26,653 nt of DNA. Origin: an uncultured Bacilli bacterium (GTDB lineage: Bacteria > Bacillota_I > Bacilli_A > RF39 > UBA660). The notes under the pieces were generated by a model, which worked only from the letters and a program-made list of their open reading frames with translations, had not been told where the DNA came from and searched no databases. The stretch covers positions 1-26,653 of the forward strand of contig CANRAQ010000008.1 in assembly GCA_947628725.1 (NCBI GenBank), in the 5' to 3' direction. Shown one piece after another: positions 15,757-23,310 of the stretch (positions are counted from its first letter, which is position 1; each line of letters begins with the position of its first letter). A program made the translations under genes and the position numbers.

Positions 15757-17505
15757 ATGAACTTAAAAGATTTATACATAGATTTTTTCGTTAAACATGG
15801 ACATAAACAAATTCCAAGCGCACCTGTGGTACCAGAAAATGATCCTAGTGTACTTTTTAACACTGCAGGTATGCAACCACTAATACCATATTTAATGGGA
15901 CAATCTCATCCATATGGTACAAGACTTTGCGATTATCAGAAATGCATTAGAACTAATGATTTAGATTCCGTTGGAGATACTACACATCATACATTTTTTG
16001 AAATGTTAGGCAATTGGAGTTTAGGTGACTATTTTAAAGATGAGAGTATCGAATGGAGTTTTGAATTTTTAACAAAAAAATTAAATATTCCAGTCGATAG
16101 ATTAGCGGTTACTGTATTTGCTGGAAATGATATTATACCTTTTGATGAAGTAAGTTATAATAAATGGTTAAGTTTAGGTATAAGTGAAGATAGAATCACA
16201 AAAACTGTAGAAGACAATTTTTGGATTGCAGGAGAAACTGGACCATGTGGTGGAGATACAGAAATTTTTTATTTTAGAAGTGACGATGAAATACCAAAAA
16301 AATTTGATCCAAATGATGATAGATGGGTAGAAATTTGGAACAATGTATTTATGGAATTTTATAAAGATGAAAAAGGTAATGTATCCGAACTTCCTAAAAA
16401 AAATGTAGATACAGGTATGGGCGTTGAAAGAACTACAGCAATACTTGAAGGAGTAAACGATAATTATTTATCTAGTATATGGAAAGATATAGTAGATTTA
16501 ATTGCTTCTATTGCTAATGTTAAATACGAAGATAATAAGAAAAGTATTAGAATAATTGCAGATCATTTAAGAACAGCTGTATTTATTTCTGCAGATTATG
16601 CTTGCATAAAACCATCTAATACAGATCAAGGATATATTTTAAGAAGATTAATAAGACGAGCTATACGACATGCATTTAAATTAAATATAGATGTAAATAG
16701 TGATTGGGAACAAAAAATTGCTAAACTAATAATAAATAAATATAAAGTATATTATAAAGAATTAGTAGATAATGAAAATGTAGTATATGAAGTACTTAAA
16801 AATGAGAAAACTAAATTTAGTAGAACACTTGAAAAAGGAATTAAAGAGTTTGAAAAAATTATTACTAATTTAGATGGAAATATTTTAAATAAAGATTTAG
16901 CATTTAAACTATATGATACCTATGGTTTTCCAATTGAACTTACATGTGAATTAGCCAATGAAAAAAATATTGTAGTAGATGTCGAAGGATTTAAAGAAAA
17001 ATTTAAAAAGCATCAAGAATTATCTAGAACTGCTTCTCAAGGGAAATTTAAAGGTGGACTTGCAGGAAATAGTGAAATTGAAACTAAATATCATACAGCA
17101 ACTCATCTACTAAATGCTGCATTAAAAAAAGTAGTTGGACCTAATGTTCATCAAATGGGTTCAAATATTACTTCAGAAAGAATGAGATTTGATTTTTCTT
17201 GCGACCACAAATTAAGTGAAGAAGAAAAATCAAAAGCCGAACAATTAGTAAATGAATGGATAAATGAATCTTTAGATGTAACTGTAACAGAAATGAAAAA
17301 GGAAGATGCTATCGCATCTGGTGCAGAATGTATGTTTATTGAAAAATATCCAGATTTAGTTACAGTATATACAATAGGTGATGTATCTAAAGAATTGTGT
17401 GGTGGACCACATGTTAAAAATACGAAAGAAATAGGTAAATTTAAAATAATAAAAGAAGAGGCAAGTAGTGCAGGGGTTAGAAGAATAAAAGCAATTATAG
17501 AATAA
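15757..17505 (+). CDS. alaS: Alanyl-tRNA synthetase, short form lacking the C-Ala domain
   Basis: The 582-aa class II synthetase (usual length about 870) charges tRNA-Ala. The catalytic domain starts at residue 1 and carries the motif HTFFEMLGNWSLGDYF; the tRNA-recognition helices follow to about 420. The editing domain has all four zinc ligands: H446 and H450 in HTATH, C548 and H552 in CGGPH. The protein stops with SSAGVRRIKAIIE, exactly where the editing domain ends, so the linker and DHHA1/C-Ala domain are missing. The DNA after the stop shows no remnant, so this looks like a settled short form, not a fresh truncation. AGAGGGTGAT precedes ATG. Confidence 0.93.
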   Translation: MNLKDLYIDFFVKHGHKQIPSAPVVPENDPSVLFNTAGMQPLIPYLMGQSHPYGTRLCDYQKCIRTNDLDSVGDTTHHTFFEMLGNWSLGDYFKDESIEWSFEFLTKKLNIPVDRLAVTVFAGNDIIPFDEVSYNKWLSLGISEDRITKTVEDNFWIAGETGPCGGDTEIFYFRSDDEIPKKFDPNDDRWVEIWNNVFMEFYKDEKGNVSELPKKNVDTGMGVERTTAILEGVNDNYLSSIWKDIVDLIASIANVKYEDNKKSIRIIADHLRTAVFISADYACIKPSNTDQGYILRRLIRRAIRHAFKLNIDVNSDWEQKIAKLIINKYKVYYKELVDNENVVYEVLKNEKTKFSRTLEKGIKEFEKIITNLDGNILNKDLAFKLYDTYGFPIELTCELANEKNIVVDVEGFKEKFKKHQELSRTASQGKFKGGLAGNSEIETKYHTATHLLNAALKKVVGPNVHQMGSNITSERMRFDFSCDHKLSEEEKSKAEQLVNEWINESLDVTVTEMKKEDAIASGAECMFIEKYPDLVTVYTIGDVSKELCGGPHVKNTKEIGKFKIIKEEASSAGVRRIKAIIE

Positions 17506-17529
17506 TCTTATATTATTGCAGGAGGATTT

Positions 17530-18231
17530 ATGAAAAAGAGAAAAATTATATATATATTAATACCAATATTATGTGCTTTAGTAGCAGTATTATCGTATGT
17601 TAAAGTTACTAATTTAAATACTGATGCTTTTAAATTTAAAAATGAATATGAAAAGTTAAATGGTAAAGAAATATCAAATGGATTAGAATATAAAAAGTTA
17701 AGTATTGATAATTCAAATCCTATAAAATATTCAAATTATGATGAAATAGTTGATGTCATTAAAAATAAAACAGGAGTAATATATTTAGGATTTCCTGAAT
17801 GTCCATGGTGTAGAAACGCACTTCCTGTTCTATTAGAAGTCGCTAAAGATAATAATATAGATACAATATATTATAAAAATATAAAAGATGATAGAGATAC
17901 ATTTGAAATTAAAGATGATAAAGCAGTAAAAACTAAAGATGGACAAAAGGGTTATTATAAACTTTTAAAAGCCTTAGATGATGAATTATCAGATTACACT
18001 TTAACAAAAGATGATGAAGTATATGAAACAGGTGAAAAAAGAGTATATGCACCAACAGTAATATTTGTAAAAGATGGTAATGTCGTTGGACTACATGTAT
18101 CTACTGTATCTAGCCATGAGAATCCATATGAAGATTTAACTGATGAACAACATGATGAATTATATGATATATATGAAGAATATGTATTAGATATTATAGA
18201 TAGTTCATGTTCTACTGAAGGACCTTGCTAA
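17530..18231 (+). CDS. Membrane-anchored or secreted thioredoxin-like protein (CPWC)
   Basis: The 233-aa protein has an N-terminal signal/anchor helix (about 5-24) and a thioredoxin-fold domain with C91-P-W-C94 after the strand GVIYLGFPE. The probable cis-proline is P175 in YAPTVIFVKDG. It has a second cysteine pair at the very end (C227 and C233, the last residue). The sequence resembles thioredoxin-like accessory proteins linked to bacteriocin transport, but no bacteriocin genes are near. It probably acts outside the membrane on thiols or disulfides; no DsbB or CcdA partner is visible. A strong GCAGGAGG lies before ATG. Its TAA shares bases with the ATG of queH. Confidence 0.7.
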   Translation: MKKRKIIYILIPILCALVAVLSYVKVTNLNTDAFKFKNEYEKLNGKEISNGLEYKKLSIDNSNPIKYSNYDEIVDVIKNKTGVIYLGFPECPWCRNALPVLLEVAKDNNIDTIYYKNIKDDRDTFEIKDDKAVKTKDGQKGYYKLLKALDDELSDYTLTKDDEVYETGEKRVYAPTVIFVKDGNVVGLHVSTVSSHENPYEDLTDEQHDELYDIYEEYVLDIIDSSCSTEGPC

Positions 18232-18854
18232 TGATAAATAAAAATTATCAACTTATATTAGATGATATACTTGAAAATATAAAAAAATCAAATAAGACTC
18301 CAAAACTTCTTTTGCATGCTTGCTGCGCTCCGTGTAGTTCTTATGTGTTAGAGTATTTGAGTAATTATTTTGAAATTACTATCTTATATTATAATCCAAA
18401 TATATATCCAAAAGAAGAATATACAAGAAGACTAGAAGAATTGAAACGTTTTTTAAAAATATATAAAACTAAAAACAAAGTAACATTTGTAGAAGAAAAA
18501 TATGATGAAAAAGAATATTATGATTCAATCAAAGGATTAGAAAATTTAGGTGAAAAAAGTAAAAGATGTTATAATTGCTATGAACTTAGATTAAATCGTG
18601 CTGCTATATATGCTAAAAATAATAATTTTGACTACTTTACTACAACATTATCTATAAGTCCATACAAAGTATCAAAATGGATAAATGAAATAGGTGGTAA
18701 TTTAGAAAAGAAGTACGGAATAAAGTATTTATATTCTGATTTTAAAAAACGAAACGGTTATAAAAGATCCCAAGAATTATCAAAAGAATATAACTTATAT
18801 AGACAAGATTATTGTGGATGTATTTATTCTAAACAAGAAAAAGTTAATGTATGA
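18231..18854 (+). CDS. queH: Epoxyqueuosine reductase QueH
   Basis: The 207-aa protein belongs to the QueH (DUF208/COG1636) family, which reduces epoxyqueuosine to queuosine in tRNA, replacing the unrelated QueG. The metal-ligating cysteines are visible: HACCAPCSS (C31, C32, C35), RCYNCYELRL (C113, C116) and YCGC (C195, C197). ATG 18231 overlaps the previous stop (TAATG), which argues for translational coupling and against the TTG six bases earlier. The stop is TGA, inside a terminator stem. Other queuosine genes are not in the window. Confidence 0.93.
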   Translation: MINKNYQLILDDILENIKKSNKTPKLLLHACCAPCSSYVLEYLSNYFEITILYYNPNIYPKEEYTRRLEELKRFLKIYKTKNKVTFVEEKYDEKEYYDSIKGLENLGEKSKRCYNCYELRLNRAAIYAKNNNFDYFTTTLSISPYKVSKWINEIGGNLEKKYGIKYLYSDFKKRNGYKRSQELSKEYNLYRQDYCGCIYSKQEKVNV

Positions 18855-18862
18855 CTTTTTTT
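18838..18862 (+). terminator. Terminator overlapping the end of queH
   Basis: AAAAAGTTA (18838-18846) pairs with TGACTTTTT (18852-18860), including one G-T pair, loop ATGTA, then more T. The queH TGA stop is the first codon of the 3' arm. Confidence 0.75.
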
Positions 18863-18875
18863 CTTTTATCATACA

Positions 18876-18896
18876 TGTTATAATTAATATGGTGAT
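18876..18896 (+). promoter_or_regulatory. tcdA promoter with fused ribosome binding site
   Basis: TGT-TATAAT (hexamer 18879-18884), six bases, GGTGAT (18891-18896) at the predicted +1, three bases, ATG 18900. The -35 position lies in the T-tract of the preceding terminator. Confidence 0.75.
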
Positions 18897-18899
18897 TGT

Positions 18900-19589
18900 A
18901 TGAGTCAGTTTGAAAGATTTGAACTTTTAGTTAAAGATAAATTTAATTTAATTAAACAAAAAAATATTTTAATTATTGGTCTTGGTGGTGTAGGTAGTTA
19001 TGCAGTAGAGGCACTAATTAGAAGTGGAATAGAAAATATAACCATAGTTGATAATGATATAATATCAATATCTAATTTAAATAGACAACTTATGACATAT
19101 CATAATAATATTGGTAAATATAAAACTGACGAAATAGAAAAGAGAATACTATCTATAAATCCTAATTGTAAAGTGACTAAAATAACTAAATTTATAGATA
19201 TGGAAAATATAAATGAATTATTTAATATAAAATATGATTATGTAGTAGATGCCTGTGATACTGTTACTGTTAAGTTAGAATTAATAAGGATATGTAAAAA
19301 TAAAAATATTAAATTAATATCTTCAATGGGTACTGGTAATAAAATGGATCCAACTAGATTAAAAATAACTGATATAAGAAATACAAGTTGTGATCCACTT
19401 GCTAAAATTATTAGAAAAATGGTAAATCAAGAAAAAATAAAAGGTAAAATAATTGTAGTATGTAGTGATGAAAAGCCTATAAGGAAAATAGATAAAAAAG
19501 TACCATCTAATTCCTTTGTTCCTTCAGTAGCAGGATTATTATGTGCTAGTTACATAATAAATGATATAGTTGGTGATATAAATGTATAA
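18900..19589 (+). CDS. tcdA: tRNA threonylcarbamoyladenosine dehydratase (ThiF/E1-like)
   Basis: The 229-aa protein is an E1-like adenylating enzyme that dehydrates t6A37 of tRNAs to its cyclic form. It has the nucleotide-binding GLGGVGS (27-33), VDND (50-53), NLNRQL with the conserved arginine, VDACDTVTVKLEL, and MGTGNKMDPTRLKITDI, which is characteristic of TcdA and not of ThiF or MoeB. The late segment SDEKP and the FVPSVAGLLCASYII helix also fit. It has its own promoter. Its last 8 bases overlap the next gene. Confidence 0.93.
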   Translation: MSQFERFELLVKDKFNLIKQKNILIIGLGGVGSYAVEALIRSGIENITIVDNDIISISNLNRQLMTYHNNIGKYKTDEIEKRILSINPNCKVTKITKFIDMENINELFNIKYDYVVDACDTVTVKLELIRICKNKNIKLISSMGTGNKMDPTRLKITDIRNTSCDPLAKIIRKMVNQEKIKGKIIVVCSDEKPIRKIDKKVPSNSFVPSVAGLLCASYIINDIVGDINV

Positions 19590-20124
19590 TAAGTTAGAAG
19601 AAATAATAAAAAAGTGTAAGGGTAATGTATTAGTATTTTGTTTAGATAATAAACTAATTTCATACTTTGACAACAATAATAATGTTAATCTATTTTCAAT
19701 ATCATCTAATGATAGTGTAGATAATAAAACATTTAATAGAAGTAAAAAGAAAAAAATATTCAATAATAGTAAATCTATAAAGATAAATAAATTAAGAAAA
19801 AAGATTTCTAAAAAATCAATTGACTATATAATTTGTAATATGAATGAAATGAATAATTACTATAAATATTTTATAAAAGATAGTATATATTTAAATTGTA
19901 ATTTAATTTATTTATATTTTGATAAAACATTAGATAAAGATTTTTTTATAAAAAGATATAAAAGATATAATGTAGAAGTAGAATGTAGTGAATATAAAAA
20001 TGGTTATATATTAACGATATATAATAAAGATAAGAATAATAATGTTATAAAAGATTTTATATATTTAATAAAAGATACTTTTTATAATATAGCAGAAACA
20101 ATAGGAAATATATTGGTGAGTTAA
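19582..20124 (+). CDS. Hypothetical protein, possible degenerate Rossmann-like fold
   Basis: The 180-aa protein is rich in Lys, Asn, Ile and Tyr; the family is not recognised. The pattern of predicted strands (GNVLVFCLDNKLI, SIDYIICNMNE, NCNLIYLYFDK, GYILTIYNKD) with helices between them resembles a methyltransferase-type Rossmann fold, but there is no glycine-rich SAM motif. It overlaps tcdA by 8 nt and is followed by the HAD gene after one base, so it is co-translated with both. It could be a diverged tRNA-related methyltransferase or simply a lineage-specific protein. Confidence 0.6.
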   Translation: MYNKLEEIIKKCKGNVLVFCLDNKLISYFDNNNNVNLFSISSNDSVDNKTFNRSKKKKIFNNSKSIKINKLRKKISKKSIDYIICNMNEMNNYYKYFIKDSIYLNCNLIYLYFDKTLDKDFFIKRYKRYNVEVECSEYKNGYILTIYNKDKNNNVIKDFIYLIKDTFYNIAETIGNILVS

Positions 20125-20125
20125 T

Positions 20126-20779
20126 ATGAATTTAATTATATCAGATTTTGATGGTACATTTTACGATAATAATTATATAAAAAATATTGAGTTTATAGAA
20201 AATTTAGATAATTTTGATTTTATAATTGCTACAGGTAGAAATATTGATTATTTATTGAAAGATTTAAAGATTAAATGTAAATACTATATATGTAATGATG
20301 GAGCATATATAATGGATGAAAATAAAAATGTAATTTATAAAAATATAATAAATCCTAATACAGTAAATACAATATATTCTAGATTAAAAAATCTTGGCTG
20401 CAAAGAATACTATTTTGATCAAGTAAATATTTTAAATGACATGCCTTCTAATGAAGTTAACAAAATATTAGTTAAATCAAACAAAATTAACGATAATGAA
20501 ATTTTAAATACATTACTTGAAAATCTCGATGATGTTTACGGTTATATTAGTAATAATTGGATTAATATAATTGATAGTAGTTCTTGTAAAGAATCTGCTA
20601 TAAAATATATACTAGATAATAATAAGTATGAAAATATATTTGTAGTAGGTAATGATATAAACGATATCGGTATGATAAAAAAATACAATGGATATTTTGT
20701 TTCAAAGGAAAATATTGATGGATATAATTGCATAGATTCATTTATAAAATTAGAAAATATAATAAAAGGGAAAATTTAA
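20126..20779 (+). CDS. HAD-family hydrolase, Cof-type
   Basis: The 217-aa phosphatase-type protein has HAD motif I DFDGT (D7 nucleophile, D9), motif II in ATGR near residue 37, a C2-type cap (about 75-150), and motif IV GNDINDIGM (D177, D180). Cof-type HADs dephosphorylate sugar phosphates, pyridoxal phosphate or flavins; the substrate cannot be read from the sequence. It starts two bases after the unknown gene. Its stop overlaps the stop of the convergent phosphatidyltransferase gene by 4 nt, inside a palindrome that serves both as terminator. Confidence 0.85.
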   Translation: MNLIISDFDGTFYDNNYIKNIEFIENLDNFDFIIATGRNIDYLLKDLKIKCKYYICNDGAYIMDENKNVIYKNIINPNTVNTIYSRLKNLGCKEYYFDQVNILNDMPSNEVNKILVKSNKINDNEILNTLLENLDDVYGYISNNWINIIDSSSCKESAIKYILDNNKYENIFVVGNDINDIGMIKKYNGYFVSKENIDGYNCIDSFIKLENIIKGKI

Positions 20780-20791
20780 ATTTTTCCCTTT
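20765..20791. terminator. Bidirectional terminator shared by convergent genes
   Basis: AAAGGGAAAA (20765-20774) pairs with TTTTCCCTTT (20782-20791), loop TTTAAAT. T-rich sequence follows on both strands. Both stop codons lie in the loop, and each arm encodes the last residues (KGKI) of its gene. Confidence 0.8.
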
Positions 20792-21408
20792 AGTTTTTTA
20801 TTGTTAGTTTTTATGTAACTAAATACTGTAAGTAGTTCTACAATAAAAGTAAATACTATAAATATATTAGATATAATGCAATATACTTTATCTATTCCAG
20901 ATATGTAACCTATAGCTAGTGTTATAAATAGTGGAAATTGTTTGAATTTTCCCATCAATGTACTTTCTATATTTAAATTTTTATATCTACATTTATATGT
21001 AATGTTTACTATAGAAATTAAAACCTCACCAATTAAAATAAATATATAATTTAAATTAATAAATAATAAATTTATACAAATCAAAAATGCAAAAACTTTA
21101 TCAGATATTTGATCTAATAATTTACCATAGTCACTATAACTTTTATGTTTTCTTGAACTTCTACCATCCATGAAATCAGTAATTGCTCCAAAACCTGCTA
21201 TACATCCTGATATGACTAATAATACTTTATTATTTAATAAAATACCTATAAAAGAACAAGTTATAGTTATTAAAGGAACAATAAGTCTAGTAAAAGTCCA
21301 CATATTAGCTCTTTGTTTTTTATTTGTTTTCTTATTAAAAAACTCTTTAAACATTTTTTTAGTTCCTATGATTAAATCATGCCAATCTCTTTTTATTTCA
21401 TCTTTCAT
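20776..21408 (-). CDS. CDP-alcohol phosphatidyltransferase family protein (PgsA-like)
   Basis: The 210-aa membrane enzyme is the only minus-strand gene. It has the family signature with its usual spacing: D78, D81-G82, R86, G95, D99, D103 (ITDFMDGRSSRK...YGKLLDQISD), with Ser85 where Ala is usual. About five membrane segments follow the signature pattern. It transfers an alcohol phosphate to CDP-diacylglycerol; phosphatidylglycerophosphate synthase is the most likely activity. The N-terminus carries a basic amphipathic stretch of about 35 residues before the first helix. ATG at 21408 is preferred over the ATG at 21438, because GGAGG (21413-21417, complement) lies before it and the -10 box ends next to the upstream ATG. 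Confidence 0.88.
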   Translation of the reverse strand: MKDEIKRDWHDLIIGTKKMFKEFFNKKTNKKQRANMWTFTRLIVPLITITCSFIGILLNNKVLLVISGCIAGFGAITDFMDGRSSRKHKSYSDYGKLLDQISDKVFAFLICINLLFINLNYIFILIGEVLISIVNITYKCRYKNLNIESTLMGKFKQFPLFITLAIGYISGIDKVYCIISNIFIVFTFIVELLTVFSYIKTNNKKLKGKI

Positions 21409-21438
21409 AAAGCCTCCAAATGTTAATTTATTTACCAT

Positions 21439-21466
21439 ATTTTATCATATATTACCTAAAAGTCAA
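21439..21466 (-). promoter_or_regulatory. Promoter of the phosphatidyltransferase gene
   Basis: On the minus strand, TTGACT (21466-21461), a 16-base spacer and TAAAAT (21444-21439) with TG two bases before the hexamer (extended -10). Confidence 0.75.
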
Positions 21467-21544
21467 TATAATATAGTGTATTGCTATGCAATACTGAGAA
21501 ACGGTAGTGTATGCAAAAAAATTGCTTACTGTTTCTCTTTTTTT
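21467..21544 (+). ncRNA. Candidate small structured RNA or unattached terminator
   Basis: Between divergent genes, a + strand TATAAT (21467-21472) is followed by a perfect hairpin GTATTGC-TAT-GCAATAC (21478-21494). A second hairpin follows whose outer arms are GAGAAAC (21496-21502) and GTTTCTC (21531-21537), and then a run of seven T. The predicted transcript is about 65 nt. The terminator faces + but no + strand gene ends before it for 690 bases, so it needs an explanation. No good -35 is seen, and the TATAAT could instead belong to chance AT-richness. No RNA family is recognised. Confidence 0.4.
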
Positions 21545-21570
21545 GACAAAAAAAATCATTACATTATTAT
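21543..21570 (+). promoter_or_regulatory. spoIIP promoter
   Basis: TTGACA (21543-21548) overlaps the end of the terminator T-tract; a 16-base spacer leads to TATTAT (21565-21570). GGTGAT is at 21583-21588 and ATG at 21592. This is the only GGTGAT start whose spacing to the -10 differs from the others. Confidence 0.6.
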
Positions 21571-21591
21571 ATATTTATTGTAGGTGATAGT

Positions 21592-22521
21592 ATGAAAAGA
21601 AGATTTAAAACAAGAAAAAAGAAAAAATTTAGTAAAATATTTATTCTTTTACTTTTAATATTACTTATATATATTTTAAAAATACCATCAATAAAACTCG
21701 ATAATTCATATGATAATATTGTTAAATACATATTAAAAAGCAATATAACTAACGATAAAGGATATATGTATAATAAATTATATTCAAATATAAGTGGAAA
21801 AATATTTAATGATCCTACATTTATATTAAAAAGTACTTTAAACCTTACAGAAAATAAAGTAGATGATGTAAAAACAATTAATTTAGCGTATAGTGAAAAA
21901 ACTATGCCTCTTGTTTATATATATAATTCTCATCAAGGTGAAACATACTCATATGAATATTTAGAAAATTATAATATAGTTCCAGATGTATTAATGGCTG
22001 CAAATATGTTAAAGGATAAATTAGAAGATTTAAATGTACCTACATTAGTAGAAGAAAATGATATACTTGAATATATGAAAAAAAATAATTTAAATCATGC
22101 AGGCAGTTATATAGCTAGCAGATACTTTTTATCAAAAGTATATGAAGAATATAAAGATAATATCAAACTATATATAGATTTACATAGAGATGCCGCTCCA
22201 CATAATGCTACATACGCAAATATAGATGGTAAAGACTGCGCTAAAGTATTATTTGTAGTTGGATTAGAGAATCCTAACTATAAATATAATTTAGAAAATA
22301 CTAATAAAATAAACAATTTAATAAAAGAAAAATATCCAACATTGACAAGAGGGATAATGCAAAAACAAGGATATGGAGTAAATGGAGTATACAATCAAGA
22401 CATAAGTAGGGATGTAATACTTATGGAAGTTGGTGGAAACTATAATAATATCGAAGAAATTAATAATACATTAGACTTAATAGCTAATATAATAGGAGAA
22501 TATATAAATGAAAAAAAATAA
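21592..22521 (+). CDS. spoIIP: Stage II sporulation protein P
   Basis: The 309-aa protein has a very basic N-terminus (residues 1-15) and one membrane anchor (about 17-30). The C-terminal SpoIIP amidase/endopeptidase domain shows YIYNSHQGETY (H114, E117), LYIDLHRDA (H198) and ILMEVGGN (E279), the conserved putative metal-site and catalytic residues. With SpoIID and SpoIIM it degrades septal peptidoglycan during engulfment in sporulating Firmicutes. It is shorter than Bacillus SpoIIP (about 400 aa), mainly in the linker region. Its end overlaps the next gene by 14 nt. Whether this organism forms spores cannot be told from the window. Confidence 0.88.
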   Translation: MKRRFKTRKKKKFSKIFILLLLILLIYILKIPSIKLDNSYDNIVKYILKSNITNDKGYMYNKLYSNISGKIFNDPTFILKSTLNLTENKVDDVKTINLAYSEKTMPLVYIYNSHQGETYSYEYLENYNIVPDVLMAANMLKDKLEDLNVPTLVEENDILEYMKKNNLNHAGSYIASRYFLSKVYEEYKDNIKLYIDLHRDAAPHNATYANIDGKDCAKVLFVVGLENPNYKYNLENTNKINNLIKEKYPTLTRGIMQKQGYGVNGVYNQDISRDVILMEVGGNYNNIEEINNTLDLIANIIGEYINEKK

Positions 22522-22843
22522 AAAAAATAAATTCTTAAAATTCATATTTACAGTATTATTTTTATGTTTTATGGTTATATATTGTTCGGAGTTAGCAGGA
22601 TATTATGAATATAAAAATTATCAAAAAAAGGAACTTACAAACGAGCAAATTAAACAATTTGAAGAAGATATAGCAAATGGAAAAGAAATTGACTTAAACA
22701 AGTATCTAATAGTAGAAAATAAGACATATAATAATAAATTATCTAGATTAACAAGTAAATTATCAAATTTTATCAGTGAATCAGTGGAAGGAGGAGTAAA
22801 ATATATATTTAAGATTTTATCAAATATAGTTGATGAAGACTAA
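22508..22843 (+). CDS. Small single-pass membrane protein after spoIIP
   Basis: The 111-aa protein has a lysine-rich start, one membrane helix (about 11-31), then a charged region and an amphipathic tail (SRLTSKLSNFISESVEGGVKYIFKIL). It overlaps spoIIP by 14 nt, with AGGAGA as ribosome binding site in the spoIIP end, so the two are co-translated. Its position and layout match YqxA (DUF3679), the ~110-aa membrane protein that follows spoIIP in Bacillus, but I do not see a clear sequence match. Function unknown. Confidence 0.7.
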   Translation: MKKNKKNKFLKFIFTVLFLCFMVIYCSELAGYYEYKNYQKKELTNEQIKQFEEDIANGKEIDLNKYLIVENKTYNNKLSRLTSKLSNFISESVEGGVKYIFKILSNIVDED

Positions 22844-22857
22844 AATTGTGTTATAAT
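22830..22857 (+). promoter_or_regulatory. Promoter inside the end of the preceding gene
   Basis: TTGATG (22830-22835), 16 bases, TATAAT (22852-22857) with extended -10 TG. GGTGAT (22864-22869) begins at the predicted +1, and ATG 22873 follows after three bases. The -35 lies in the last codons of the upstream gene. Confidence 0.75.
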
Positions 22858-22872
22858 AAAGTAGGTGATAGA

Positions 22873-23259
22873 ATGAAGTTGTTAAAAAGCGAAAATTGGT
22901 GGATATGGTTATTGATGTTTTTGTTTTCTGGAGGAACTTCACATATAGTTTTGGGTGCATTGCTTGATGTTTATGATAAAAATGCATGGTACGCTAAATT
23001 AAAATATTGGATAATAGGTATAATACTATTTTTAATTCCTTTTTCTATTATGGTACCTGTATTTATTCTATCTATTACATGTAATACAGCATATAAATTA
23101 AAACTTGATGGAAGTGAATATTATATGTCACCATATGTATGGCTATTTTTACTTATAATACCGTTTATTGGATGGTTAGTTTTTGTAGTATTGTTATTAT
23201 ATATAAATATTGGTATATTGGTTCAATTATATAAAGGTTATGGTGAAAAATATATATAA
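22873..23259 (+). CDS. Small polytopic membrane protein, unknown
   Basis: The 128-aa protein is mostly hydrophobic, with about three membrane helices (roughly residues 9-28, 43-68 and 88-115) and a Trp-rich start (SENWWIWLLMFLFSGG). No family is recognised. ATG 22873 is chosen because GGTGAT precedes it at the same spacing as in four other genes; an upstream in-frame TTG at 22846 falls before the -10 box. It has its own promoter and terminator, so it is probably a single-gene unit between spoIIP and nusB. Confidence 0.65.
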   Translation: MKLLKSENWWIWLLMFLFSGGTSHIVLGALLDVYDKNAWYAKLKYWIIGIILFLIPFSIMVPVFILSITCNTAYKLKLDGSEYYMSPYVWLFLLIIPFIGWLVFVVLLLYINIGILVQLYKGYGEKYI

Positions 23260-23277
23260 TGCTATATATATTTTTTT
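23251..23277 (+). terminator. Terminator overlapping the stop at 23257
   Basis: TATATATA (23251-23258) pairs with TATATATA (23263-23270), loop ATGC, then seven T. The stem includes the TAA stop. It is a weak all-AT stem but the T-tract is long. Confidence 0.55.
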
Positions 23278-23286
23278 CTTGTTTTA

Positions 23287-23307
23287 TGATAAAATAATAT
23301 TGGTGAT
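23287..23307 (+). promoter_or_regulatory. nusB promoter with fused ribosome binding site
   Basis: TGA-TAAAAT (hexamer 23290-23295), six bases, GGTGAT (23302-23307) at the predicted +1, three bases, ATG 23311. No good -35. Confidence 0.7.
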
Positions 23308-23310
23308 TAT

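Noticed and set aside
18852..18854. TGA read as Trp (Mollicutes code), extending queH and nusB
   Set aside because: Trp in all full-length conserved proteins is TGG, none needs an internal TGA, and queH and nusB end at the normal family length with TGA.
21170..21583. 137-aa + strand open frame opposite the phosphatidyltransferase
   Set aside because: It is antisense to a clear enzyme, has no ribosome binding site, and runs through the hairpin region into the spoIIP promoter.
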